From Desulfotomaculum sp. (GTDB lineage: Bacteria > Bacillota > Desulfotomaculia > Desulfotomaculales > Desulfohalotomaculaceae), in NCBI GenBank assembly GCA_021129815.1, contig JAJOKN010000040.1, positions 1-23,571 on the forward strand: a DNA stretch of 23,571 nucleotides. The letters run 5' to 3'. How positions within the stretch are numbered: position 1 is the stretch's first letter; every line of letters starts with the position of its first letter. This document shows positions 1 through 8,159 of this stretch, in pieces. The notes below the pieces were generated by a model, which did not search any database, was not told the origin of the DNA, and saw only the letters and a program-made list of their open reading frames with translations. The position numbers and the translations under genes are program-made.

Positions 1-25
1 ATCAAACAACTTCTTTGATTTATAA

Positions 26-55
26 GTAACACAATTTCTATATTTTCCATATAAT
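26..55 (+). promoter_or_regulatory. Candidate promoter of the 41-aa miniprotein
   Basis: CATATAAT at 48-55 differs by one base from the sigma-E -10 element (CATACAAT) and resembles the sigma-K element. AC dinucleotides at 29-30 and 31-32 fall 17 and 15 bases upstream, as sigma-K promoters require. The same bases also read as a sigma-A site, GTAACA (26-31), 18 bases, TATAAT (50-55), with four of six matches at -35. The sequence cannot decide between a sporulation and a housekeeping promoter. Confidence 0.35.
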
Positions 56-84
56 CTTTATAAAATAAAAGGGAGGGATTTATA

Positions 85-210
85 TTGGGTAAATATGGTG
101 GATATAAAAATTTTTACTCTGACTACTATCACCATTATGACTGCGCTTTCATAGTTTTTTTAATTCTTATTCTATTGAACTTTAAAATTATTTTTTTACC
201 CAATTTTTAA
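85..210 (+). CDS. Small YjcZ-like hydrophobic protein (41 aa)
   Basis: The gene starts at a TTG that lies 7 bases after a strong ribosome binding site, GGGAGGG at 71-77. The product is 41 residues: a Gly/Tyr-rich head (MGKYGGYKNF), an Asp/Tyr/His-rich stretch (YSDYYHHYDC), then one hydrophobic segment of about 12 residues (AFIVFLILILLN) and a short hydrophobic tail. This layout matches the tiny YjcZ/TIGR01732-type sporulation membrane proteins of Bacillus and Clostridia, which have a Gly/Tyr-rich start followed by one membrane helix. The resemblance is by pattern only. Its last 23 bases overlap the end of ysxC on the opposite strand. A spore-coat or forespore-membrane role would be an inference from the family. 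Confidence 0.6.
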   Translation: MGKYGGYKNFYSDYYHHYDCAFIVFLILILLNFKIIFLPNF

Positions 211-775
211 TTATTTTAAGCAGCTCTTCTCTTCCTGCCTTTGTCTTTGATGATACAGGAACTAGAAAGTGCCTTGTCTGTAAATCCAATACCTTTTTTA
301 TCTGCGTTAACTGCTTGATAATTTGATTTTTAGACAATTTATCTGTCTTAGTAGCAGCTACTGCGACTGGTAAATTATAATAGCAAAGCCAGTCATACAT
401 TTGCTGATCCAACTCTGAAGGAGAATGACGTACATCTACTAACATTATTATCCCACACAGTTGATCCCGATACTTTAAATATGACTCAATCATATTTTTC
501 CACCTTTTTTTGACACTTTCAGGTACTTTAGCAAAGCCATAGCCAGGCAAATCAACAAAATAAAGCGAACCGTTGATCAAGAAAAAGTTGATCAACTGTG
601 TTCGCCCCGGAGATTTGCTTGTTTTAGCAAGTGACTTTCGATTAACTAACATGTTCAACAATGATGATTTACCGACATTTGAGCGACCTACAAAAGCTAT
701 TTCAGGTAAATCACCTGTTGGACAATCATCAAAAGACGATGCGCTGCTTTTAAATTCAGCTGACACTATTTTCAT
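188..775 (-). CDS. ysxC: Ribosome biogenesis GTP-binding protein YsxC/EngB
   Basis: This is a 195-residue GTPase of the TrmE-Era-EngA-EngB-Septin superfamily, essential for late 50S ribosomal subunit assembly in Bacillus. The G motifs are in order: G1 GRSNVGKS (30-37), G2 Thr in PGRTQ (57-61), G3 DLPG (75-78), G4 TKTD (142-145) and G5 SSK (175-177). The length is normal for the family. The ATG overlaps the lon stop codon (ATGA, 4 bases), so it is translationally coupled to lon. It is the last gene of the tig-clpP-clpX-lon-ysxC run, the usual Firmicute arrangement. Its 3' end converges on and overlaps the small plus-strand gene at 85-210, and no terminator hairpin is evident after it. Confidence 0.96.
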   Translation of the reverse strand: MKIVSAEFKSSASSFDDCPTGDLPEIAFVGRSNVGKSSLLNMLVNRKSLAKTSKSPGRTQLINFFLINGSLYFVDLPGYGFAKVPESVKKRWKNMIESYLKYRDQLCGIIMLVDVRHSPSELDQQMYDWLCYYNLPVAVAATKTDKLSKNQIIKQLTQIKKVLDLQTRHFLVPVSSKTKAGREELLKIIKNWVKK

Positions 776-3186
776 GAAGGTACAATCACTTCTCCTTGAT
801 CTATTTTATTTAAATCTCCTTCTTTATAAACTTGTGGTGGTACATCACACGACTGACTGCAAATCTTAGAATCCGCAGGGCGCAGTGCTATATCTAAAAC
901 TTCATCCATGTGATCAACAAATTTAAATTTTAACTTGCCTTTAAGATTATTAGGCAATTCTTTCACATCTACTTCATTTTGTCGCGGTAAAATAATTGTC
1001 TTTATTCCCGCTCTTTTTGCAGCCAATACTTTTTCTTTTATTCCACCCACTTTTAAAACTTTACCTCTAAGCGTTATTTCCCCTGTCATAGCTACGTCAC
1101 ATCTAACTTTTCTCTTTGTCATTGCAGATGCCAAAGCCACTGCTATAGTTATACCTGCAGATGGACCATCCTTTGGAATGGCTCCTTCCGGTACATGTAT
1201 GTGCACATCATGTATTTTAAACATCTTTTCTTCTATACCTAGCTCGTCCGCCCGACTTCGTATATAGCTGAATGCAGCCTGTGCTGACTCCTTCATCACA
1301 TCTCCAAGCTTACCTGTCAAAGTAAGCTTACCTGTTCCTTTATATGTTGTCACCTCTATTGTTAGAGCGTCCCCACCTACTTCTGTCCATGCAAGCCCTG
1401 TAGCTGCTCCTATTTCATCTATCTGTTCAGCGAGGTTATAATGAAACTTTGGAGCACCCAAATACTTTTGCAAATTCTGAGTAGTTATGTTGACTTTTTT
1501 GTTTTCTCCTGTCACTATCTGCTTAGCTGCTTTTCGACAAAGCGTTGCAATGTTACGTTCTAAGTTCCTAACACCAGATTCGCGCGTATATTCTTGTATA
1601 ATCTTTCTTATTGTGTTTTCAGATATGCTCACAGAATCATCTGGCAATCCATGCTTTTTAATTTGCTTTGGAAGTAAATACTGCATAGCAATCTGCACTT
1701 TTTCCTCTTCTGTATACCCTGAAATATTTATTACTTCCATTCTGTCCAAAAGCGGGCGCGGTATATTATATACGTTATTAGCTGTAGTAATAAACATTAC
1801 ATTTGAAAGATCAAATGGGACCTCTATGTAGTGATCTGAAAAACTATGATTTTGTTCAGGATCCAGCACTTCTAACAATGCAGCTGAAGGATCCCCTCGA
1901 AAACCCGAGCTCATCTTATCAATTTCATCTAACAAAAATACAGGATTCTTCGTCCCGGCCTGCTTAAGCCCTTGTATTATTCTGCCTGGCATAGCTCCAA
2001 CATAGGTGCGCCTATGTCCGCGAATTTCTGCCTCATCTCTTACTCCACCCAACGATATTCTCACAAACTTTCGTCCTAATGCCCTAGCTATAGAACGACC
2101 CAGAGAAGTTTTTCCTACACCAGGAGGTCCCGCAAAACATATTATAGATCCTTTTATTTTTTTAGTTAATTTCTGAATAGCAAGATACTCTATAATGCGT
2201 TCCTTTACTTTTTCCAAGCCATAATGATCTTCATTCAATATTTTCTCTGCTCTTTTTAAATCCAACTTATCACGTGTAGCTTTATTCCATGGTAAAGATA
2301 TTACCCAATCTAGGTAATTCCTAAGCACACTTATCTCCGCTGACATCGGCGGCATTTTTTCAAGTTTTGCTATCTCTTTTAAAATCTTTTCTTTTGTAGA
2401 TTTTGGCATCTTAAGCTTTTCTACCTTCTCGCGGAGTTCTGCTGCTTCAGCTGCACGATCTTCTTTATCGCCAAGCTCTTTTTGAATAGCTTTTATCTGT
2501 TCACGAAGGTAGTATTCTTTTTGAGTTTTCTCCATCTGTTTGCGCACTCTCATATTAATCTTGCGTTCAAGTTCAACAATCTCCAACTCTCTCACTAAAA
2601 AGTTGTATAGCTTTTCCAATCTTTTAACAATTTCAAACGTTTCCAATATTTCCTGTTTATCTACCACCCTAAGTGTTAAATGCGAAGCCACAATGTCAGC
2701 TAAACGCGACGGATCATCAATATGTGCTATTGAAATAGAAACTTCAGGTGACACTCGCTTAGATACTTTGACATATTGATCAAAATAATGCACTAAATTT
2801 CTCATCAAAGCTTCAACTTTATTGTCTTTTTCAAATTCTTCTTCATACTGTTCCACTAAAACCTTAAAGTATGGCTCGCTGTGCTGACATTCTAAAACTT
2901 TTGCTCTTGCAATCCCTTCAACCAAAATCCTTATATTTCCACCCGGTAATTTAAGCAACTGCTTAATTTCAGCAACAGTACCTATATCATAAATATCTTC
3001 TTTTTCAGGCTCATCAACTTGCGGTTCTTTTTGAGTAGCTAAAAACACATGTTTGTCATCTGCCATAGCTTCTTCAACAGCTTGTATAGATTTATCACGA
3101 CCTACATCTAAATGTGTTGCCATATGTGGAAAAACCAAAGTACCTCTAAGTGGTACAAGTGGCAGCACTCTTTCATCAGTTCTCAT
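772..3186 (-). CDS. lon: ATP-dependent protease Lon (LonA type)
   Basis: This is a soluble AAA+ serine protease that degrades damaged and regulatory proteins. An N-terminal substrate-binding domain with a long coiled coil (to about residue 250) precedes the ATPase: Walker A GPPGVGKT (about 353-360) and Walker B FLLDEIDK (about 418-425). The protease domain carries the Ser-Lys dyad: Ser676 in KDGPSAG and Lys719 in GGIKEK. The open frame reaches upstream to a GTG at 3213. The ATG at 3186 is preferred because GGAGGTG lies just upstream of it, within the extended reading, and the protein then begins MRTDERVLPLVPLRG. It is 804 residues, with an unusual tail of about 35 residues after the last conserved helix that contains two Cys (KICSQSC). 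The 257-base gap to clpX holds a terminator, so lon probably also has its own promoter. Confidence 0.96.
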   Translation of the reverse strand: MRTDERVLPLVPLRGTLVFPHMATHLDVGRDKSIQAVEEAMADDKHVFLATQKEPQVDEPEKEDIYDIGTVAEIKQLLKLPGGNIRILVEGIARAKVLECQHSEPYFKVLVEQYEEEFEKDNKVEALMRNLVHYFDQYVKVSKRVSPEVSISIAHIDDPSRLADIVASHLTLRVVDKQEILETFEIVKRLEKLYNFLVRELEIVELERKINMRVRKQMEKTQKEYYLREQIKAIQKELGDKEDRAAEAAELREKVEKLKMPKSTKEKILKEIAKLEKMPPMSAEISVLRNYLDWVISLPWNKATRDKLDLKRAEKILNEDHYGLEKVKERIIEYLAIQKLTKKIKGSIICFAGPPGVGKTSLGRSIARALGRKFVRISLGGVRDEAEIRGHRRTYVGAMPGRIIQGLKQAGTKNPVFLLDEIDKMSSGFRGDPSAALLEVLDPEQNHSFSDHYIEVPFDLSNVMFITTANNVYNIPRPLLDRMEVINISGYTEEEKVQIAMQYLLPKQIKKHGLPDDSVSISENTIRKIIQEYTRESGVRNLERNIATLCRKAAKQIVTGENKKVNITTQNLQKYLGAPKFHYNLAEQIDEIGAATGLAWTEVGGDALTIEVTTYKGTGKLTLTGKLGDVMKESAQAAFSYIRSRADELGIEEKMFKIHDVHIHVPEGAIPKDGPSAGITIAVALASAMTKRKVRCDVAMTGEITLRGKVLKVGGIKEKVLAAKRAGIKTIILPRQNEVDVKELPNNLKGKLKFKFVDHMDEVLDIALRPADSKICSQSCDVPPQVYKEGDLNKIDQGEVIVPS

Positions 3187-3359
3187 ATATTTTACACCTC
3201 CAATTAGGTACACTAAAAAACTTTTAGTACCAATATTTAAAATTATTATCTAAATAGTCAAAAAACTAATCGATAAAATAAATTTGAAACAACATTAAAA
3301 TGTTATATAAGTATTCTATCACAACAGCAATATTTATGCTATAACAATAATTGGTCAAT

Positions 3360-3382
3360 AAAAAAAGGGGAGTAACACTCCC
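3360..3382 (-). terminator. Rho-independent terminator after clpX
   Basis: On the minus strand the stem is GGGAGT, loop GTT, ACTCCC (68-73 paired with 77-82 of the 33xx block), followed by C and six T. It lies 60 bases past the clpX stop. It would end or attenuate transcription between clpX and lon. Confidence 0.8.
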
Positions 3383-3442
3383 TCCTTAAAAATCAAAACC
3401 AGCCAGGCTTTTTACAAAATTTTACACTATTATGTGGTTTGA

Positions 3443-4708
3443 TCAAGCGCTTTCTTCTTTTTTGCTTTTCCGCCCACTAGAAGTCAATAACACAGGTGGT
3501 TCTTTTTTTTCAATGCAATCTTTTGTAATTATGCACTTAACTATATCTTTCCTCGACGGAATATCATACATAACATCGAGCATTATCTCCTCAAGGATAG
3601 CTCTTAATGCACGAGCACCAGTATTGCGCTTAGCTGCTTTTCTAGCAATGCTCTTCAGCGTACCTGGTTTGAATTCCAGATTTACCCCATCCAACTCTAA
3701 CAATTTTGCATATTGTTTAGTCAAAGCGTTTTTAGGCTCTGTTAATATGCGAACTAAAGCATTTTCATCTAAAGCATCCAAGGTTACAATAACAGGCACC
3801 CTGCCTACAAACTCTGGTATCAAACCATATTTCAATAAATCTTCCGGCATTACTTTTTTCAATATATCGCCTATTTTCTGTTCCTTATTCGTTTCTATCT
3901 CCGCTCCAAAGCCCATTGTTTTTTTACCTATACGGTTTTGAATAATTTTATCAATACCATCAAATGCCCCACCACAAATAAACAAAATATTTGTAGTATT
4001 TAACTGGATAAACTCTTGATGCGGATGCTTTCTACCCCCTTGAGGCGGCACGCTTGCTATTGTACCTTCCATAATCTTTAGCAGTGCCTGCTGCACTCCT
4101 TCACCTGAAACATCTCTAGTAATTGAAGGATTTTCCGATTTACGAGCAATTTTATCTATCTCATCGATATAAATAATACCTTTCTCCGCTTTATCTATAT
4201 CATAATCTGCAGCTTGAATAAGTTTAAGCAAAATATTCTCTACATCTTCACCAACATATCCAGCTTCAGTCAATGAAGTAGCATCAGCAATTGCAAAAGG
4301 CACATTTAACAATTTCGCCAGCGTTTGCGCCAAAAGAGTTTTGCCGCTTCCAGTAGGTCCAAGCATAATTATATTGCTCTTTTGTAATTCAACATCACCT
4401 ATTTTGCCGTCCAAATTTATTCGTTTATAATGATTATACACAGCCACTGCTAACGTTTTTTTAGCTTCGTCCTGCCCTATTACATATTGATCTAAAAACT
4501 CTTTGATTTCTTTTGGGCTAGGTATTTCTCCCATGTCAAAGTTAATATCTTCACTCAGCTCTTCCTCGATTATGTCATTGCAAAGTTCAATACACTCATC
4601 GCATATATAAACACCTGGACCAGCAACGAGCTTTTTAACTTGATCCTGTAACTTTCCACAAAATGAACACTTAAGCTGACCCTTTAATTTGCCCCTATCT
4701 TGCAACAT
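3443..4708 (-). CDS. clpX: ClpX, ATPase subunit of ClpXP protease
   Basis: ClpX unfolds substrates and feeds them into ClpP. The 421-residue protein starts at an ATG 7 bases after AGGTG; an in-frame GTG one codon upstream is too close to that site. The N-terminal zinc-binding domain has Cys14, Cys17, Cys36 and Cys39 (CSFC...CDEC). The AAA+ domain has Walker A GPTGSGKT (117-124), pore loop GYVG (150-153), Walker B IIYIDEID (178-185) and a second pore motif GGRKHPH. The ClpP-docking loop, normally (L/I/V)-G-(F/L), reads Met-Gly-Phe at 265-267. The gene is 14 bases downstream of clpP, consistent with one transcript and a matched partner pair. Confidence 0.97.
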   Translation of the reverse strand: MLQDRGKLKGQLKCSFCGKLQDQVKKLVAGPGVYICDECIELCNDIIEEELSEDINFDMGEIPSPKEIKEFLDQYVIGQDEAKKTLAVAVYNHYKRINLDGKIGDVELQKSNIIMLGPTGSGKTLLAQTLAKLLNVPFAIADATSLTEAGYVGEDVENILLKLIQAADYDIDKAEKGIIYIDEIDKIARKSENPSITRDVSGEGVQQALLKIMEGTIASVPPQGGRKHPHQEFIQLNTTNILFICGGAFDGIDKIIQNRIGKKTMGFGAEIETNKEQKIGDILKKVMPEDLLKYGLIPEFVGRVPVIVTLDALDENALVRILTEPKNALTKQYAKLLELDGVNLEFKPGTLKSIARKAAKRNTGARALRAILEEIMLDVMYDIPSRKDIVKCIITKDCIEKKEPPVLLTSSGRKSKKEESA

Positions 4709-4722
4709 CACACATCACCTCT

Positions 4723-5328
4723 TTATTTCTCTTTTTCTTTTTTCCTCCGAGCATATATAACTTCATCTATGATGCCATACTCTTTTGCTTGTTCTGCAGA
4801 CATAAAATAATCTCTTTCTACATCTGCAGTAACCTTTTCAATAGGCTGACCTGTATGCTTTGAAATAAGCTTATTCAATATATCCTTCATGCGCAAGATC
4901 TCACGGGCATGAATATCAATATCTGTAGCTTGACCCTGAACCCCACCTAACGGCTGATGAATCATAATACGCGAATACGGTAGAGCAAAACGCTTTCCTT
5001 TTGCACCTGACGCTAACAAAAATGAAGCCATGCTAGCTGCTTGCCCCAAACAAATAGTCGAAACTTTAGGTCGTATGTATTGCATAGTGTCATAAATAGC
5101 CATCCCAGCAGTAATTATCCCACCCGGTGAGTTGATATAAAGATGAATATCTTTATCTGGATCTTCTGCTTCTAAAAACAATAGCTGTGCTATAACTAAA
5201 TTTGCTATACTATCATCAATAGGAGCACCAAGAAATATTATCCTGTCTTTTAACAAGCGCGAGTATATATCATAAGCACGTTCCCCGCGACTTGTTTGAT
5301 CAACAACAATAGGTATTAGATGAGACAA
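4723..5328 (-). CDS. clpP: ClpP, proteolytic subunit
   Basis: This is a self-compartmentalised serine protease, active as a tetradecamer with ClpX. It has 201 residues with the catalytic triad Ser99 (GQAASMAS), His124 (MIHQPLGG) and Asp173 (ERDYFMS). The start is TTG: a TAA codon directly precedes it in frame, and AAGGAGG lies 9 bases upstream, so no other start is possible. The Lys/Glu-rich tail (RRKKEKEK) is typical. It sits 62 bases after tig and 14 bases before clpX. No CtsR-type direct repeat or CIRCE inverted repeat is visible upstream, so regulation seems to come from the tig promoter. Confidence 0.97.
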   Translation of the reverse strand: MSHLIPIVVDQTSRGERAYDIYSRLLKDRIIFLGAPIDDSIANLVIAQLLFLEAEDPDKDIHLYINSPGGIITAGMAIYDTMQYIRPKVSTICLGQAASMASFLLASGAKGKRFALPYSRIMIHQPLGGVQGQATDIDIHAREILRMKDILNKLISKHTGQPIEKVTADVERDYFMSAEQAKEYGIIDEVIYARRKKEKEK

Positions 5329-5390
5329 TTAACAAAGCCTCCTTTTTCATTTTTTATCAATACATAATGCTAATCCAATGTGATACTTAT

Positions 5391-6689
5391 TCAATTGTCT
5401 TTTTTGACAATAACAGCATTATCAAGTAAAAAATCAATCACTTTACGTCTTGAAATATCTAACTTTATTATATCTAAATCACCTTCTTTTGCAATCGTCT
5501 GCTTAAATTTTTCCAAATCTTGCTTTAATCTTTCAGCAATTTCAGATATTTCCTTATCCACTTCTTCATCGCTTGCTTTTAAATTTTCTGATTCAGCAAT
5601 TGCATCTAACACTAAGCCTTTTTTAATAATAAACTCTGCTTCATCTCTTATCTTTTCACGTATATCTTCCAACGTATAATTGAATTTTCTCAAATAATCA
5701 CTTAATTCTATTCCTCTAGCACGTAATTCATGATACATCTCTTCTACCATTCTATCCAGCTGACGCTCAATCATACTATCTGGTATTTCCATCTCTGAAT
5801 TAGATATAACCTTTTTTATCAAGTTACGTTGAACCTCAGAATCTACTTTTTGTTCTTTAACTTCTCTTGTTTTATTAAATATATCTTTTTTAAGTTCCTC
5901 TAAAGTATCAAACTCACTCACTTCCTTTGCAAACTCATCATCTAACGGCGGCAACTCATATCTTTTTATTTCATTGAGTTTAACATTAAAACTCGCTTCT
6001 TTTCCTGCCAACATCTCTATGTGATAATCTTTTGGAAAAGTAACTTTAATTTCTCTTTCCTCTCCAGGCTTTAAGCCTAAAAGTTGATCTTCAAATCCAG
6101 CAATAAAACTTCCAGATCCAATCGTTAAAGAATAATTTTTAGCACTTCCATTATCAAAAGGCTTGCCATCAATATAACCTGTAAAATCTATTATCGCTAC
6201 ATCACCATCCTGCAATTCACCATCATTTACAACTACTAAATTCGCATTAGCTCTTTGTAAATATTCCAATTCTTTTTGTATTTCCTCATCGCTAACTTCT
6301 ACAGAAGGTTTCTCAACTTCTATACCTTTATACTGTCCTAACTTAACCTCAGGTTTAACATCCACTTTTAATTCAAGGACTAGCTTATCAGATGTATCCT
6401 CAATATTTTCTATAACAGGCTGTGATACAGGAGAAATATTTGACATTTTTACAGCTTCTCTATAAACATCTGAAAAAATATCCTCTATTGCTTCATACCT
6501 AATCTTCTCCTTACCAACATAACGATCCAGTAAAAATTTTGGAGCTTTACCTCTGCGAAATCCTGGAATATCAATTTCATTTGCTATTCTCTTATAAACC
6601 CTATTCAATGCACGCGCAAAGCGTTCGTTGTCAAGTTCAATTGTCAACTTAACTTTGTTCTTTTCTATTTTCTCTGCAACAGCTCTCAT
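5391..6689 (-). CDS. tig: Trigger factor, ribosome-associated chaperone and prolyl isomerase
   Basis: This 432-residue protein binds near the ribosome exit tunnel and folds nascent chains. The N-terminal ribosome-binding domain carries the signature loop GFRRGKAP (43-50; usually GFRKGKVP). A FKBP-type prolyl isomerase domain spans about 160-245 (VAIIDFTGYIDGKPF...GFEDQLLG). The C-terminal helical chaperone arms fill the rest. The ATG lies about 11 bases after AGGGGGA, a slightly long spacing. It is the first gene of the operon with clpP and clpX, preceded by an extended -10 promoter and a leader that contains a 21-base tandem repeat. Confidence 0.96.
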   Translation of the reverse strand: MRAVAEKIEKNKVKLTIELDNERFARALNRVYKRIANEIDIPGFRRGKAPKFLLDRYVGKEKIRYEAIEDIFSDVYREAVKMSNISPVSQPVIENIEDTSDKLVLELKVDVKPEVKLGQYKGIEVEKPSVEVSDEEIQKELEYLQRANANLVVVNDGELQDGDVAIIDFTGYIDGKPFDNGSAKNYSLTIGSGSFIAGFEDQLLGLKPGEEREIKVTFPKDYHIEMLAGKEASFNVKLNEIKRYELPPLDDEFAKEVSEFDTLEELKKDIFNKTREVKEQKVDSEVQRNLIKKVISNSEMEIPDSMIERQLDRMVEEMYHELRARGIELSDYLRKFNYTLEDIREKIRDEAEFIIKKGLVLDAIAESENLKASDEEVDKEISEIAERLKQDLEKFKQTIAKEGDLDIIKLDISRRKVIDFLLDNAVIVKKDN

Positions 6690-6741
6690 TATTACAGTAT
6701 TCCCCCTAATTATTCTATTAATTTACTTTAACCTTAAAATA

Positions 6742-6800
6742 CTTAAAAAATTCTTTGCAATATTAAAAAAATTCTTTGCAATATTAAAAAAATCCTGCAC
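6742..6800. repeat. 21-bp tandem repeat in the tig leader
   Basis: Two exact 21-base copies lie at 6750-6770 and 6771-6791. Each begins ATTCTTTGCAATATT and ends in six A (plus strand). A degenerate partial copy follows from 6792 and a run resembling the unit's end precedes the first copy. The repeats fall between the predicted tig transcription start and its ribosome binding site, so they are transcribed as part of the 5' leader. They are too few and contiguous to be a CRISPR array. Confidence 0.8.
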
Positions 6801-6817
6801 AACATATACTCTAACGT

Positions 6818-6838
6818 GGTATATGGCAATATTATACC
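6818..6838 (-). promoter_or_regulatory. tig promoter (extended -10) within an inverted repeat
   Basis: On the minus strand TGGTATAAT contains a perfect -10 (TATAAT, 6831-6836) preceded by TGN, an extended -10 element. No good -35 is seen 17 bases upstream. The -10 sits inside the dyad GGTATA, 9 bases, TATACC (6818-6823 and 6833-6838; seven base pairs if the flanking T and A are counted). This could be an operator. Confidence 0.5.
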
Positions 6839-6865
6839 ATAACTAATGCAACTTAAAAGCCATAC

Positions 6866-6899
6866 AAAAAAACCAGAGGGGGGATATAACAACCCCTGG
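6866..6899 (-). terminator. Rho-independent terminator of the tRNA cluster
   Basis: On the minus strand CCAGGGG pairs with CCC-(T bulge)-CTGG across a loop of about 12 bases, then seven T follow (plus-strand A at 6866-6872). It is 15 bases beyond the end of tRNA-Leu and just upstream of the tig promoter, separating the two transcription units. Confidence 0.8.
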
Positions 6900-6913
6900 C
6901 AACCTTTTAAATT

Positions 6914-6998
6914 TGGTGCGGATGGTGGGAGTCGAACCCACACGGGAAAACCCACTGGATCCTAAGTCCAGCGCGTCTGCCAGTTCCGCCACATCCGC
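6914..6998 (-). tRNA. tRNA-Leu (anticodon TAG)
   Basis: This is an 85-base class II tRNA with a long variable arm, acceptor pairs GCGGATG/CATCCGC, A73 and an encoded CCA. The anticodon loop CTTAGGA gives anticodon TAG (reads CUN leucine codons, especially CUA). The T arm contains GGTTCGACTCC. It is the last gene of the four-tRNA transcript. Confidence 0.95.
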
Positions 6999-7047
6999 AT
7001 CTAAAAATCCAATGACATAAAAACCACCTAAACAACAAAAATAAAAT

Positions 7048-7123
7048 TGGTGAGCCATGGTGGACTCGAACCACCGACACCCTGATTAAAAGTCAGGTGC
7101 TCTACCAACTGAGCTAATGGCTC
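7048..7123 (-). tRNA. tRNA-Lys (anticodon TTT)
   Basis: This is a 76-base tRNA with acceptor pairs GAGCCAT/ATGGCTC, A73 and an encoded CCA. The D arm is TAGCTCAGTTGGTAGAGCA. The anticodon loop CTTTTAA gives TTT. The T arm is GGTTCGAGTCC. Confidence 0.96.
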
Positions 7124-7143
7124 ACATGCTATAATTTAAAATT

Positions 7144-7218
7144 TGGCTGGGGCGGCTGGATTCGAACCAACGAATGGCGGTTCCAAAGACCGCTGCCTTA
7201 CCACTTGGCTACGCCCCA
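7144..7218 (-). tRNA. tRNA-Gln (anticodon TTG)
   Basis: This is a 75-base tRNA with acceptor pairs TGGGGCG/CGCCCCA, G73 and an encoded CCA. The weak first pair U1-A72 is typical of tRNA-Gln. The anticodon loop CTTTGGA gives TTG. The T arm is GGTTCGAATCC. Confidence 0.96.
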
Positions 7219-7229
7219 ACTTTATCAAA

Positions 7230-7307
7230 TGGGGTGGATAATGGGACTCGAACCCATGACCTCCAGAGCCACAATCTGGCGCTCTAACCAGCTGAGCTAT
7301 ACCCACC
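7230..7307 (-). tRNA. tRNA-His (anticodon GTG)
   Basis: This tRNA has the acceptor GTGGGTA/TATCCAC with one G-U pair, C73 and an encoded CCA. The gene provides the extra G at position -1 (7307) that pairs with C73, the identity element for tRNA-His. The anticodon loop ATTGTGG gives GTG. It is the first gene of the cluster, nearest the promoter. Confidence 0.95.
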
Positions 7308-7357
7308 ACAACTCAAAAAACTGAAAACACAACCAAGCTTCTTAATCAACACGTGAT

Positions 7358-7386
7358 ATGATAACAAATAACTATCATCATGTCAA
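7358..7386 (-). promoter_or_regulatory. Sigma-A promoter of the tRNA cluster
   Basis: On the minus strand a perfect -35 TTGACA (7381-7386) is followed 17 bases later by TATCAT (7358-7363), five of six matches. It is about 50 bases upstream of tRNA-His. The 331-base gap 7308-7638 otherwise holds only the flavodoxin terminator and A-rich sequence with no visible gene. Confidence 0.75.
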
Positions 7387-7518
7387 GCATAATAAAAAAG
7401 TTTTTTGTAGAAAGGCCAGAGGTTCGTTCACAAAAAATAAAAAAATTAAAACTTCAAAGTATTTGCAAAAAACAACCACTATAAACAAAAACCAATACAA
7501 CATTTTGTAAAACATTTA

Positions 7519-7566
7519 GAAAGAAAAAGCAGTGTCTTTGGATCTTTAAGAATATAAAGACACTGC
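7519..7566 (-). terminator. Rho-independent terminator after flavodoxin
   Basis: This is a perfect 11-base-pair stem, GCAGTGTCTTT (7529-7539 on plus) with AAAGACACTGC (7556-7566) and a 16-base loop. On the minus strand it is followed by TTTTTCTTTC. It is about 70 bases past the flavodoxin stop. Confidence 0.9.
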
Positions 7567-7638
7567 AATAAATTCAAAATATTTAAAAAATTATCAAAAC
7601 ATTAAACAAAAAAATAAAACATTGAACTACCAACAACA

Positions 7639-8076
7639 TTAAGGTTTAATCGATGCGCTCCACTCCTCTGCTTCTCCTGCTGCAGCCTCTACACTTCCAT
7701 CAACCATCAAGCCATCAGCTACTATTTTAGCACCACACTCATTTAACTTTGACTCTAACATGTTAACAGCTTCACAAAATGTATCTGGGTATAACTCACT
7801 ATCTCCTGGTCCAAATACAGCCGCTTTTTTATCTTTGAAAATATCTTCAGTCATATTTTCATAGAAATCAATAAAGTCTTCTTGTAATTCACCATCCCCC
7901 CAAGTAGGGCATCCTAAAACTACTAAATCATAATCTTTCACTTCATTGATATCCACATCTTTAACGTTTTTTACTGTAACATCCCATCCAGCGCTTTTTA
8001 AACCACTTTCTACAAAATCCTTTAATTGTTCAGTATTGCCTGTTGTTGAACCATAAATCAAAATAGCTTTGCTCAT
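7639..8076 (-). CDS. Flavodoxin
   Basis: This is a 145-residue short-chain flavodoxin, a soluble FMN electron carrier that often replaces ferredoxin when iron is scarce. The phosphate-binding loop is GSTTGNTE (9-16). The FMN ring is flanked by Trp59 (PTWGDGELQ) and Tyr96 (GPGDSELYPDTFC), the usual aromatic sandwich. The protein is acidic, as expected. The ATG lies 9 bases after AGGAGG. It lies downstream of feoB and the 28-residue miniprotein, which fits an iron-limitation response. A hairpin at 8160-8202 separates it from the upstream genes, so it may be expressed partly from its own unseen promoter. Confidence 0.95.
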   Translation of the reverse strand: MSKAILIYGSTTGNTEQLKDFVESGLKSAGWDVTVKNVKDVDINEVKDYDLVVLGCPTWGDGELQEDFIDFYENMTEDIFKDKKAAVFGPGDSELYPDTFCEAVNMLESKLNECGAKIVADGLMVDGSVEAAAGEAEEWSASIKP

Positions 8077-8159
8077 TTACATCATCCTCCTAAAAATTAA
8101 ATTAATTTTATTATTGAATATTGTGATTGAATTGATCATGATGTTTTTTATCACCTTGT

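Noticed and set aside
3187..3359. CtsR or CIRCE heat-shock operators upstream of lon
   Set aside because: No AGGTCAAA-type direct repeat and no TTAGCACTC-N9-GAGTGCTAA was found here or ahead of tig and clpP. Weak -35 and -10 matches are present but not convincing.
3432..3941. A 169-codon plus-strand open frame antisense to clpX
   Set aside because: It mirrors clpX codons, has no ribosome binding site and no recognisable domain; clpX is complete on the other strand.
6750..6800. Possible CRISPR array
   Set aside because: The two and a half copies are contiguous 21-base units without spacers, and no cas genes are present.
6743..7058. Short minus-strand open frames of about 70 codons over the tRNAs and the repeat
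   Set aside because: They read through tRNA-Leu and a terminator hairpin, so they cannot be real proteins.
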